Below, in pieces: positions 16,965 through 24,348 of a stretch of DNA of 64,000 nt. Numbering within the stretch: the first letter of the stretch is position 1; every line of letters begins with the position of its first letter. The position numbers and the translations under genes are program-made. The notes below the pieces were generated by a model, which saw only the letters and a program-made list of their open reading frames with translations, did not search any database and was not told the DNA's origin. Source of the stretch: Cypionkella aquatica (GTDB lineage: Bacteria; Pseudomonadota; Alphaproteobacteria; Rhodobacterales; Rhodobacteraceae); the NCBI RefSeq assembly GCF_030161095.1, contig NZ_BSPP01000001.1:45501-109500 (forward strand), given 5' to 3'.

Positions 16965-17136
16965 CTTTGTTGCTCATAAGCCTGAAAGGCCTTGAGCAAG
17001 GGGTGTTGTCCCGCAAACCAGTCGCTTCACAATCTGGCCACGCCTGACTGGGCTGGCGCGGAAACGCGCCTGCCGGGGGCAGGCAGGCGCGGCCAGATTT
17101 GTCTGCGGCCAAATCTGGCAAGACAACAAGCCTTGA
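16965..17136 (-). repeat. structured interspersed repeat, copy A
   Basis: This gap between sthA and psuK is filled with nested inverted repeats. An outer pair is CAAGG-N2-TGTTGTC (16997-17010) with GACAACA-N2-CCTTG (17122-17135). Inside, AATCTGGCC-N-CGCCTG (17031-17046) pairs with CAGGCG-N-GGCCAGATT (17084-17099). GCCAGATTTG (17092-17101) can instead pair with CAAATCTGGC (17110-17119). Read on the minus strand it resembles 25201-25364, sharing GGTTTGYGGSACARCRCC, CCTGYCYGCCCCC-GGCAGGC and GATTTGG in the same order. It may be a small non-autonomous mobile element or a repeated RNA element. Confidence 0.6.
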
Positions 17137-17167
17137 AAATCCGGACCATCCTTGCGATGACACCGAT

Positions 17168-18058
17168 ATGACACCAGACATTCTTTGCATCGGTTCCGTG
17201 CTGTGGGACATCATTGGCCGCTCGTCGATTGCGATGCGGTTGGGCTCTGACGTGCCGGGGCGCATCACGCGGCTGCCCGGCGGGGTGGCGATGAATATTG
17301 CCATAACCTTGGCGCGGTTTGGTCTGACCCCTGCCCTGCTCTCTGCCGTGGGCAAGGATGCGGAAGGCGATGAATTGGTCGCGGCCTGCCTGCGCATGGG
17401 CATGATCACCGATCAGCTTTACCGATCAGAGGATTTGCCGACCGACATCTATATGGCAATCGAGGGCGCGAATGGGTTGATTGCGGCAATTGCCGACGCA
17501 CATTCGCTGGAGGCGGCGGGCGACAAGATCTTGCGGCCTTTGGCGGATGGGCGGCTGGGCAGCGCTGAACGGCCTTGGGCGGGTATGGTCGCACTAGACG
17601 GAAATCTGACAGTCGCACTTTTGTCCGAGATCGCCCATTCGCCACTGTTCGCAAGCGCCGATCTGCGTGTGGCCCCGGCAAGCCCCGGAAAAGCCGAGCG
17701 TTTGTTGCCGTTGCTGCAGCATCCGCGCGCCACGCTTTACGTCAATCTGGAAGAAGCCTGCCTGATCGGAAAATCCAATTACGCCAGCGCTGCCGAGGCT
17801 GCCGAGGGCCTGCTTGCGCATGGTGCCGCCCGTGTTCTGGTAACGAACGGTGGCAAAGCCTGTGCCGAGGGCACGCGCAATGCAGGCGTGATCCAAGCCG
17901 CGCCGCCACCGGTGATGGTGACGCGGATCACCGGCGCGGGCGACACTTTCATGGCCGCGCATATCGTGGCCGACCGACGCGGAGATGCGCGCGCGGCTGC
18001 CTTGGCAGCAGCCCTGCAAGCTGCCGCAACTTATGTTTCAGGAGAACAACCGTCATGA
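17168..18058 (+). CDS. psuK: pseudouridine kinase (PfkB family)
   Basis: A 296-residue PfkB/ribokinase-fold sugar kinase. Motif 1 is GGVAMNIAITLARFG near residue 38, and the C-terminal anion hole with the catalytic base is TRITGAGDTFMAAHIV near residue 257. Family membership alone does not fix the substrate. The overlapping psuG gene makes pseudouridine by far the likeliest, with pseudouridine 5'-phosphate as product. The frame is open upstream, but the ATG at 17168 gives the standard N-terminus. The ribosome site is weak. Its TGA overlaps the psuG start (ATGA). Confidence 0.88.
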   Translation: MTPDILCIGSVLWDIIGRSSIAMRLGSDVPGRITRLPGGVAMNIAITLARFGLTPALLSAVGKDAEGDELVAACLRMGMITDQLYRSEDLPTDIYMAIEGANGLIAAIADAHSLEAAGDKILRPLADGRLGSAERPWAGMVALDGNLTVALLSEIAHSPLFASADLRVAPASPGKAERLLPLLQHPRATLYVNLEEACLIGKSNYASAAEAAEGLLAHGAARVLVTNGGKACAEGTRNAGVIQAAPPPVMVTRITGAGDTFMAAHIVADRRGDARAAALAAALQAAATYVSGEQPS

Positions 18059-18975
18059 CCCTCGACCTTTTGCAATTCTCGCCCGAAGTCGCCGCTGCCC
18101 GTGCCGCTGGCACTGCGATTGTGGCGCTGGAATCCACCATCATCACGCATGGCATGCCATTCCCGCAGAATGTTGAAGCTGCCCGCGCGGTCGAGGCGGA
18201 AATTCGCAAACACGGCGCCACACCTGCGACGATTGCGGTGATGGATGGGCGGATTCTGATCGGTTTAACGGATCAGCAGCTGGATGCTTTGGGGCAAGCG
18301 CAGCATGTGATGAAAATCTCGCGCGCAGATATTGCGGCCTGCATCGCCAAGGGCGCGGTCGGGGCGACGACGGTGGCGGCGACGATGATTTGTGCGCGGC
18401 TTGCGGGGATTGATGTGTTTGCCACGGGCGGTATTGGCGGCGTGCATCGCGGGGCCGAGACCTCGTTTGATATCTCTGCCGATCTGCCGGAACTGGGCGA
18501 GACGGCGGTGACGGTGATCGCGGCGGGGGCGAAGGCGATCCTCGATCTGCCGAAAACGCTGGAATATCTGGAAACCAAGGGGGTGCCGGTGATCACCTTT
18601 GGACAGGATCAGTTTCCGGCGTTCTGGTCGCGCGATTCCGGGCTGAAATCACCGCTGCGGATGGATACGGCGGCGGAAATTGCGGCGGCGCAGCTGATGC
18701 GGACCAAGTTGGGCCTGCCGGGTGGGCAGTTGGTGGCCAACCCGATCCCTGTGGCTGATGAAATCCCGCGTGAGGCAATCAATCCGGCGATTGAGCAGGC
18801 TTTGGTTGAGGCCGAAGCGCAGGGCATTGCCGCAAAAGAAGTGACGCCGTTTCTGCTGCAGCGGATTTTTGAGCTGACCGAGGGGCGGTCTTTGGTGTCC
18901 AACATCGCCCTCGTTTTGAACAACGCGCGGCTGGGGGCTGCGATTGCGCGTGAAATCGTGGCGTTGCGGGCCTGA
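18055..18975 (+). CDS. psuG: pseudouridine-5'-phosphate glycosidase
   Basis: A 306-residue enzyme that splits the C-C glycosidic bond of pseudouridine 5'-phosphate, giving uracil and ribose 5-phosphate. Conserved features are Glu26 in VALESTIITHGMP, Lys87 in MKISRADI and Lys160 in IAAGAK, which match the catalytic Glu/Lys/Lys set of E. coli PsuG, plus the GGIGGVHRG loop. GGAGAACA lies before the ATG, which overlaps the psuK stop by four bases. The pair lets the cell salvage modified nucleoside from RNA turnover. Confidence 0.95.
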   Translation: MTLDLLQFSPEVAAARAAGTAIVALESTIITHGMPFPQNVEAARAVEAEIRKHGATPATIAVMDGRILIGLTDQQLDALGQAQHVMKISRADIAACIAKGAVGATTVAATMICARLAGIDVFATGGIGGVHRGAETSFDISADLPELGETAVTVIAAGAKAILDLPKTLEYLETKGVPVITFGQDQFPAFWSRDSGLKSPLRMDTAAEIAAAQLMRTKLGLPGGQLVANPIPVADEIPREAINPAIEQALVEAEAQGIAAKEVTPFLLQRIFELTEGRSLVSNIALVLNNARLGAAIAREIVALRA

Positions 18976-19030
18976 GCCCATTGTGAAGGTGCTGGGGGCT
19001 GCTTAGGTTGCCAGCAACTTAGGAGTAGTC

Positions 19031-19720
19031 ATGGCTGATCCCACCCCGCGCCGTTCGATGTTTGCCGGTTTTCGTGCGTCCTTTCTGACCGGGCTGGTGG
19101 TGGTGCTGCCGGTGGGCCTAACGATTTACGTGGTTTGGGGCGTGATCGGCTATATTGACGGCTGGATCCTGCCGCTGATCCCTTCCTATTATCAGCCCGA
19201 GGCGATCTTGCACCGCAGCTTTGGCCCCGAGGTCGATTTCCCGGTGCGCGGCGTCGGCGTGCTGGTGTTTTTGGTCTTTACGGCACTGGTCGGCTGGCTG
19301 GCGCGGGGCCTGATCGGGCGGACGGTGATGCGGCGGGCCGAGACGGTGGTGGACCGCGTGCCGCTGGTGCGCTCGGTCTATTCGGGGCTGAAGCAGATCA
19401 CCGAGACATTCTTTGCGAAGTCTGAGAAAAGCTTTGAGCGCACCTGTCTGGTCGAATTTCCGCGCGCCGGATATTGGGCGGTGGGGATGGTGGCAACCAC
19501 GCCAAAGGGGGAGATCGCGGCGAAGCTGCCCGGGGGCAGCCCGATGGTGGCGGTGTTTGTTGGTCTGACGCCGATGACGTCGGGGATGCTGTTGTTCGTG
19601 CCGGAAAAGGACGTGATTTTTCTGGATATGAAGGCGGATGAGGCGGTGAAGATGATCGTCTCGGCGGGGCTGGTTTATCCGCAGCCGAAGGAAACTCTGG
19701 CGGCGATTGCGGCGCGGTAA
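19031..19720 (+). CDS. DUF502 family membrane protein
   Basis: A 229-residue protein with two clear transmembrane stretches (about residues 14-40, and 75-95 in GVGVLVFLVFTALVGWLARG) and a soluble C-terminal domain. Family signatures are LTGLVVVLPVGLTIYV, VPLVRSVYSGLKQITETF and PRAGYWAVGMVATT. The molecular function of DUF502 proteins is not established; plant relatives are called COV-like. The AGGAG before the ATG is well placed. It follows psuG after 55 bases and may be co-transcribed. A 16-bp palindrome starts five bases after its stop. Confidence 0.9.
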   Translation: MADPTPRRSMFAGFRASFLTGLVVVLPVGLTIYVVWGVIGYIDGWILPLIPSYYQPEAILHRSFGPEVDFPVRGVGVLVFLVFTALVGWLARGLIGRTVMRRAETVVDRVPLVRSVYSGLKQITETFFAKSEKSFERTCLVEFPRAGYWAVGMVATTPKGEIAAKLPGGSPMVAVFVGLTPMTSGMLLFVPEKDVIFLDMKADEAVKMIVSAGLVYPQPKETLAAIAAR

Positions 19721-19724
19721 CGGG

Positions 19725-19740
19725 TGTCCACGCGTGGACA
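19725..19740. promoter_or_regulatory. perfect palindrome TGTCCACGCGTGGACA
   Basis: A 16-bp perfect palindrome immediately after the DUF502 gene. It shares the frame TGTCC-N-CGCG-N-GGACA with the palindrome at 13347-13362. It is too tight to act as an ordinary terminator hairpin, so a protein-binding site is more likely. Role unknown. Confidence 0.35.
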
Positions 19741-19839
19741 AGAGGTGCCGGTGTGATATTTCAATGGCTTGGCTGGGGGCGGTTTACCTGCGGTTAACCT
19801 TTGGCGCAGTAAGCTGAAACTTCGCTGGGGCGGCGGCGG

Positions 19840-19915
19840 ACGGGGGTTTCACACCCCCGCGCGGATTTTGCAAATCCGCTTCCCCCGTGGGATATTTAGG
19901 AACAGATGAAAAACT
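19840..19915 (+). repeat. intergenic GGATATTTA repeat, copy 1
   Basis: Two adjacent short hairpins, GGGGGTTTCACACCCCC and GCGGATTTTGCAAATCCGC, are followed by CCCCCGTGGGATATTTAGGAACAGATGAAA. The block from CCCCC to TGAAA recurs, inverted and diverged, at 59500-59565. It lies between the convergent DUF502 gene and bdhA. Such blocks look like a family-specific dispersed repeat that may act as a bidirectional terminator. Confidence 0.6.
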
Positions 19916-19946
19916 TTAGACAAGTTTTAGGGAGTTCAGGACCGCG

Positions 19947-20717
19947 CTAGAGCGCCGTCCAGCCGCCATCTACGGAAATCGTGGTGCCGGTGACCTGATC
20001 GGCGGCCGGAGAGCAGAGATAGACCGTGGTGCCGCCGATCTGTTCAACGGTGGCGAACTGGCGGGACGGTTGGCGCAGCAACATGACCTCGCGGATGACT
20101 GTTTCGCGGTCCATGCCATGCACTTTCATCTGATCCGGGATTTGCGCCTCGACCAGAGGGGTCAGCACATAGCCGGGGCAGATCGCGTTGCAGGTGATGC
20201 CCTGCCCTGCGGTTTCCAGCGCCACTGTCTTTGACAGGCCGACCACGGCATGTTTGGCGGCGATATAGGCGGATTTGAACGGGCTGGCGGTGAGGCCATG
20301 CGCCGAGGCGATGTTAACGATACGGCCCCAGCCACGGGCGCGCATGGCGGGCAGAGCGGCGGCGGTGGTGTGGAAGGCCGAGGTCAGGTTGATGGCGATG
20401 ATCTGATCCCATTTCTCGGTCGGGAAGTCTTCAACCGGGGCGACGAACTGGATGCCTGCGTTATTTACCAGAATATCACAGCCGCCCGCCTGTTCGATCA
20501 GCGCGCGGCAGTCCGCGCCTTTCGACATATCGGCGGCAATGTAGCGGGCGGTGACGCCGTGCCGCGCGGCCAGATCGGCGGCCAAGGCGTGATCCTCGGC
20601 GCGGTCAGTGAAGCTGTTCAGCACCACATCGGCCCCGGCACGGGCGAGTTCTTCGGCGACGCCAAGCCCGATGCCCGAATTTGATCCGGTGATAATTGCG
20701 CGTTTGCCTTTCAGCAT
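19947..20717 (-). CDS. bdhA: 3-hydroxybutyrate dehydrogenase
   Basis: A 256-residue short-chain dehydrogenase that interconverts 3-hydroxybutyrate and acetoacetate with NAD, used in polyhydroxybutyrate breakdown. TGSNSGIGLGV at residues 10-20 binds NAD; Asn86-Asn-Ala-Gly, Ser138, Tyr151 and Lys155 form the catalytic set. The C-terminal SVDGGWTAL tail is typical of BdhA. The ATG at 20717 is preceded by AGGAGG, which is preferred over an in-frame start 17 codons further up. It is monocistronic. Confidence 0.92.
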   Translation of the reverse strand: MLKGKRAIITGSNSGIGLGVAEELARAGADVVLNSFTDRAEDHALAADLAARHGVTARYIAADMSKGADCRALIEQAGGCDILVNNAGIQFVAPVEDFPTEKWDQIIAINLTSAFHTTAAALPAMRARGWGRIVNIASAHGLTASPFKSAYIAAKHAVVGLSKTVALETAGQGITCNAICPGYVLTPLVEAQIPDQMKVHGMDRETVIREVMLLRQPSRQFATVEQIGGTTVYLCSPAADQVTGTTISVDGGWTAL

Positions 20718-20791
20718 GGCAGCCTCCTGTTGCGGGCTTTTGTTTCGAGGGCAGGCTACATGCTGCATCTGCGAAGGGAAGGCCCCGGCCC

Positions 20792-20867
20792 AAAAAAAAC
20801 GCCCGCACGAAGCGGGCGTTAAGTTATTGAGGCAGGTTTCATACAGGCAAGAAACCTATCGAGCAGT
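20792..20867 (-). ncRNA. candidate small RNA of about 75 nt
   Basis: A self-contained leftward unit with no protein gene. Promoter-like TTGGAG (20902-20897) and TATAAG (20879-20874) are 17 bases apart, predicting a start near 20867. Then come a hairpin AGGTTTC/GAAACCT (20857-20851 with 20840-20834) and a 9-bp GC-rich terminator stem AACGCCCGC/GCGGGCGTT (20820-20798) with a T-run. The terminator cannot serve an upstream gene, because the next gene to the right runs the other way. I do not recognise the RNA family. Confidence 0.6.
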
Positions 20868-20873
20868 GGGTAT

Positions 20874-20902
20874 CTTATAGCCCTGTTGGCGGCGCTCTCC
20901 AA
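20874..20902 (-). promoter_or_regulatory. promoter of the candidate small RNA
   Basis: On the minus strand, TTGGAG (-35) and TATAAG (-10) are separated by exactly 17 bases and placed 7 bases before the predicted RNA start. Both boxes are close to the sigma-70 consensus, stronger than most sites in this window. Confidence 0.55.
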
Positions 20903-20980
20903 GTTAAAAGTTTGAAAAGGTTGGATTGCCCGCATAGGTTGGGGGTCAATAAAAGTTGGGTTTAGGGGATTGTTGCCAGA

Positions 20981-22807
20981 ATGAAGCGGGATTATTTCGC
21001 GAATTTGCACAGGTTTAGCTTCGGTTTGACGCTGGTTTTGGCAGCCAGTCTTGGGGGGGGATTCGCGCAAGCTGAACCGCGTCACGCCATTGCTATGTAT
21101 GGCGAGCCTGCCCTGCCACCTGATTTTGTGTCGCTGCCCTATGCCAACCCGGATGCGCCCAAGGGCGGGCGGATCGTGTTGGGCGAGAACGGCAGTTACG
21201 ATTCGATGAATCCGTTCATCCTGAAAGGCCGCGCGCCGACGGGGATCGCCTTGTTCACCACCGAGACTCTTTTGGCGCGATCTTTCGATGAGCCGTTCTC
21301 GCTTTATGGACTTTTGGCCGAATCGGTCGATACCGATGACGCGCGCACATACGCAGAATTTACCCTGCGTGAGGGCGCCCGATTCTCGGATGGCAGCCCG
21401 GTGACGGTTGAAGACGTGCTGTGGTCGTTTGAAACCTTGGGAACTTTGGGAAATCCGCGCTATGCCTCGGTGTATAATGCGGTGTCCAAGGCCGAGAAAA
21501 CCGGTGACAGAAAGGTGAAGTTCACCTTTGCCACCCAGAACCGCGAGCTGCCTTTGCTGCTGGGCCTGCGCCCGATTTTGCAAAAAGCGCAGTGGCAGGG
21601 CCGCGATTTCAGTGCGACGACGATGGTGCCGCCCATCGGCTCGGGGCCTTATGTGGTGGACAAGTTCGAGGCCGGGCGCTTTGTCAGTTACCGCAAGAAT
21701 CCCGACTGGTGGGGCAAGGATCTGGCGATCACCCGTGGCTTGCACAATCTGGATGAAATCCGCGTTGAATATTTCGGCAACCCGGATGTGCATTTCGAGG
21801 CGTTCAAATCCGGTGATCTGACCAGCTACCGCGAAACCAACCCGGCCAAATGGCAAAACAATTACAGCTTTCCCGCCGTGCTGTCGGGCGAGGTGGTGAA
21901 ATCGGAAATTCCGCACCATCGCCCCTCGGGGATGGACGGCTTTGTGTTCAACAGCCGTAAGCCAATTTTTGCCGATTGGCGGGTGCGCGAGGCGCTGATC
22001 GCCGTGTTCAACTTCGAGCTGATCAACCAGACGCTCAATGCGGGGGCCGTGCCGCGAATCACCAGCTATTTCAGCAACTCGGACCTTGCGGGCGATGTGG
22101 CGGTGCCTGCGACGGGTGCGGTGTTGGCGCTGCTGGAGCCCTATCGCGCCGATCTGCCTCTGGGCGCGATCGAGGGTTATGCGCTGCCGGTGTCGGATGG
22201 CAAACCCGCCAACCGCGCCAATCTGCGCCGCGCCAACGCTTTGCTGGAGGAAGCTGGCTGGACGGTGCAGGACGGTGTTTTGAAAGATGCCAAGGGGACG
22301 GCTTTTGCCTTTGAAATTCTGCTGAGCAATGGTGCGGATGATTTCATCGCTGCCGCGAATATCTACATCGAGGCGCTGAAGCAGATCGGCGTGCAGGCCA
22401 AGCTGACCACGGTGGACGCGGCGCAATATTCTGAACGCACCAACCTTTATGATTTCGACATGACGCAAGAGCAGATCGCTTTGTCGCTGTCGCCGGGCAC
22501 CGAACAATATCGCTATTTTGGTGCCGCGAACGGGGCAGCACCGGGGTCGCGGAACTGGGCGGGCATCAAATCGGACGCGGTGGATGGGCTGATCGGGGGC
22601 ATGTTGGCCGCATCCGATCGCAGTGATTTTGTGGCAGCGGTCGAGGCTTTGAACCGGGTTTTGACGGCTGGGCGATACTTCGTGCCGGTGTGGTATCAGA
22701 ATATCGGCCGGATTGCGCATGCCAAGCAGTTGCATTTCCCCGAAAAATTGCCAATTTACGGCGATTGGCCGGGGTTTCAGCCCGAGGTCTGGTGGTATCA
22801 GGAGTAA
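20981..22807 (+). CDS. ABC transporter peptide-binding protein (family 5, YejA-like)
   Basis: A 608-residue periplasmic solute-binding protein of the oligopeptide/dipeptide family (SBP_bac_5). A Sec signal peptide occupies about residues 1-31 and ends FAQA. The family entry motif is present (EFTLREGARFSDGSPVTVEDVLWSFE), as is PPIGSGPYVVDKF. Length and the MYGEPALPPDF...YANPDAPKGG opening resemble YejA-type proteins, which serve uptake of peptides or modified peptides. No permease or ATPase gene is next to it, so it is an orphan that must work with components encoded elsewhere. Confidence 0.9.
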   Translation: MKRDYFANLHRFSFGLTLVLAASLGGGFAQAEPRHAIAMYGEPALPPDFVSLPYANPDAPKGGRIVLGENGSYDSMNPFILKGRAPTGIALFTTETLLARSFDEPFSLYGLLAESVDTDDARTYAEFTLREGARFSDGSPVTVEDVLWSFETLGTLGNPRYASVYNAVSKAEKTGDRKVKFTFATQNRELPLLLGLRPILQKAQWQGRDFSATTMVPPIGSGPYVVDKFEAGRFVSYRKNPDWWGKDLAITRGLHNLDEIRVEYFGNPDVHFEAFKSGDLTSYRETNPAKWQNNYSFPAVLSGEVVKSEIPHHRPSGMDGFVFNSRKPIFADWRVREALIAVFNFELINQTLNAGAVPRITSYFSNSDLAGDVAVPATGAVLALLEPYRADLPLGAIEGYALPVSDGKPANRANLRRANALLEEAGWTVQDGVLKDAKGTAFAFEILLSNGADDFIAAANIYIEALKQIGVQAKLTTVDAAQYSERTNLYDFDMTQEQIALSLSPGTEQYRYFGAANGAAPGSRNWAGIKSDAVDGLIGGMLAASDRSDFVAAVEALNRVLTAGRYFVPVWYQNIGRIAHAKQLHFPEKLPIYGDWPGFQPEVWWYQE

Positions 22808-22811
22808 GCCG

Positions 22812-22928
22812 ATGCGCAAACTGGTGATGATGGTGGTGCTGAGTGTGCTTGCGGGCTGTGCAACTGTCGATGGCGTGGGCCGTGATATGTCGGCAGGGGC
22901 GCAAACCGTGGGCGGCTGGTTCAACTGA
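22812..22928 (+). CDS. entericidin A/B-like small lipoprotein
   Basis: A 38-residue protein starting four bases after the preceding TAA. It has a hydrophobic signal sequence (RKLVMMVVLSV), a lipobox LAGC with the lipidated Cys16, and a short tail TVDGVGRDMSAG typical of the entericidin (EcnA/EcnB) family. Mature length would be only 23 residues. Entericidins are small cell-envelope lipoproteins with a proposed toxin/antidote role in stationary phase. No obvious partner lies next to this one. Its 3' end overlaps the convergent kinase gene by 8 bases. Confidence 0.82.
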   Translation: MRKLVMMVVLSVLAGCATVDGVGRDMSAGAQTVGGWFN

Positions 22929-24348
22929 TCCTGTTCGGATCGGTATCGACGGGTTTGGCGGGCAGCCGGATCACCGTGACGGAACAGGCGGCCTCGGCCA
23001 CGACTTTGGCGGAAACCGAGCCTAGAAAGCGCCGCGTTGTCGAATGGCCGCGCGCGCCCATCAGGATGTGATCGACGCGGTTGGCCTCGGCATGGTCGAT
23101 GATCGCGGCAGCTGGGTCGGTGTTTTCGAGGATGCTGTAGGTGAGGCGATCTTCGGTCAGATCAATGCCCTCGGCCCAGGTTTTCAGCGCGACCAGCCGC
23201 GCCACATGCAGGTTGTTGCCAGCCGCATCGGTGGCTTGGTCGATGCCCAAACGGGCGGTTTTGATCACATTGACGCAAGCGACGCGGGCATCGGGGCGGT
23301 TGACCAGCATGCGTTTGATTTGCAGATAGATCGCTTGGCAAAGCGGCTCCATCTCGGGGGACAGATCGACGGCAACCAGCAGGATCGGGGCGCGCTCGAT
23401 TTGTGCTGCGACCGACGGCGGGGCCGCGAAGGCGCGCAGATTGCGCATGGTGCGCCAGCGTTTGAACACGGCAAGGCTTGGGTCGCGCTGCAGTTTATGG
23501 CCGCGCGCGGTCAGGCGGATCTGCATCGGGTTGGTCAGATCAAAGATCATCTGGGCGGCGGATTGGTAGCGTTTTGCGGGATCGACCTCTAGAGCGCGCA
23601 GGATGATTTCTTGCAGCCATTCGGGGATATCGGCGCGGATGGCGCGGGGCGGCAGCGGGTCGCGCCAGAGCCGCTGTTTGACTTGCGACAGCTTTTCGGG
23701 CTGACCGAAGGGCATTTTCCCGGTGGCCAACTCGTAAATCATCGCGCCCAAAGCATAGAGGTCGGATCGCAGATCGCCGCGTTGGCGCAGGTATTGTTCG
23801 GGCGCGATATAGGGGAAGGTGCCCATCGGGATGGTGAATTCTTCGGCCAGAAGATCGGGCAACTGGTCATGGCGCGACAGGCCGTAGTCGATCAGCACCA
23901 TTTCACCGCTGGGGCGTTGCAGGAAATTGTCGGGCTTCAGATCAAGGTGGATCACCTGTTGGCGGTGGATGTCGTGCAGGGCCTCGGCCATGCGGGCGGC
24001 GAGTTCGATCACCTCGGCCACCGGGCGGGGCGCGCGTTTGAAATAGCTGTACATCGAGGTGCCGGGGATGCGTTCGGTGACGATATAGGGCATCACCGCG
24101 AAATCACCCTGCCCCATCACCCGCGGCACATGCACGCCAGACAGACGCGGCATGATCATCTGCTCGACCTCAAACCCGACAATGGTGGGGCCGTCGTAAC
24201 CATCAAGAATGGTTGGCACTTTCATCACCATCGGGGTGCGGTAAAGCGCGTGGGTGACCTCCCATATCGTGGCGAATCCACCTTTGTGCAGCTGTTGATG
24301 CAGGGTGAAGCCGTCGATTTCCAAGCCCGGATGCGGTCTGATCGCCAT
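22921..24348 (-). CDS. serine/threonine kinase fused to a universal stress protein domain
   Basis: A 475-residue cytoplasmic protein with two domains. Residues 13-275 form a Hanks-type kinase: glycine loop HKGGFATIWEV, Lys43 in VMK, catalytic loop HLDLKPDN (134-141), DYG instead of DFG (154-156) and APE (182-184). All key catalytic residues are kept. Residues 320-462 form a UspA domain with a near-canonical ATP loop, GARGHSTTRRFLGS (431-444), one residue shorter than usual between the second and third Gly. It starts directly after the phosphoesterase stop (TGAATG), so the two genes are an operon. A stress or nucleotide-sensing kinase is inferred. Confidence 0.92.
   Translation of the reverse strand: MAIRPHPGLEIDGFTLHQQLHKGGFATIWEVTHALYRTPMVMKVPTILDGYDGPTIVGFEVEQMIMPRLSGVHVPRVMGQGDFAVMPYIVTERIPGTSMYSYFKRAPRPVAEVIELAARMAEALHDIHRQQVIHLDLKPDNFLQRPSGEMVLIDYGLSRHDQLPDLLAEEFTIPMGTFPYIAPEQYLRQRGDLRSDLYALGAMIYELATGKMPFGQPEKLSQVKQRLWRDPLPPRAIRADIPEWLQEIILRALEVDPAKRYQSAAQMIFDLTNPMQIRLTARGHKLQRDPSLAVFKRWRTMRNLRAFAAPPSVAAQIERAPILLVAVDLSPEMEPLCQAIYLQIKRMLVNRPDARVACVNVIKTARLGIDQATDAAGNNLHVARLVALKTWAEGIDLTEDRLTYSILENTDPAAAIIDHAEANRVDHILMGARGHSTTRRFLGSVSAKVVAEAACSVTVIRLPAKPVDTDPNRIS

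Noticed and set aside
17575..18975. Longer psuG frame starting inside psuK
   Set aside because: The extra part is Arg/Ser-rich and out of frame with psuK coding; PsuG homology begins at 18055, where ATGA coupling and GGAG support the start.
20819..22924. Long open frame (701 codons) on the minus strand
   Set aside because: It is antisense to the peptide-binding protein gene at 20981, has a His/Arg/Gln-rich composition typical of shadow frames in GC-rich DNA, and lacks domain-like sequence.
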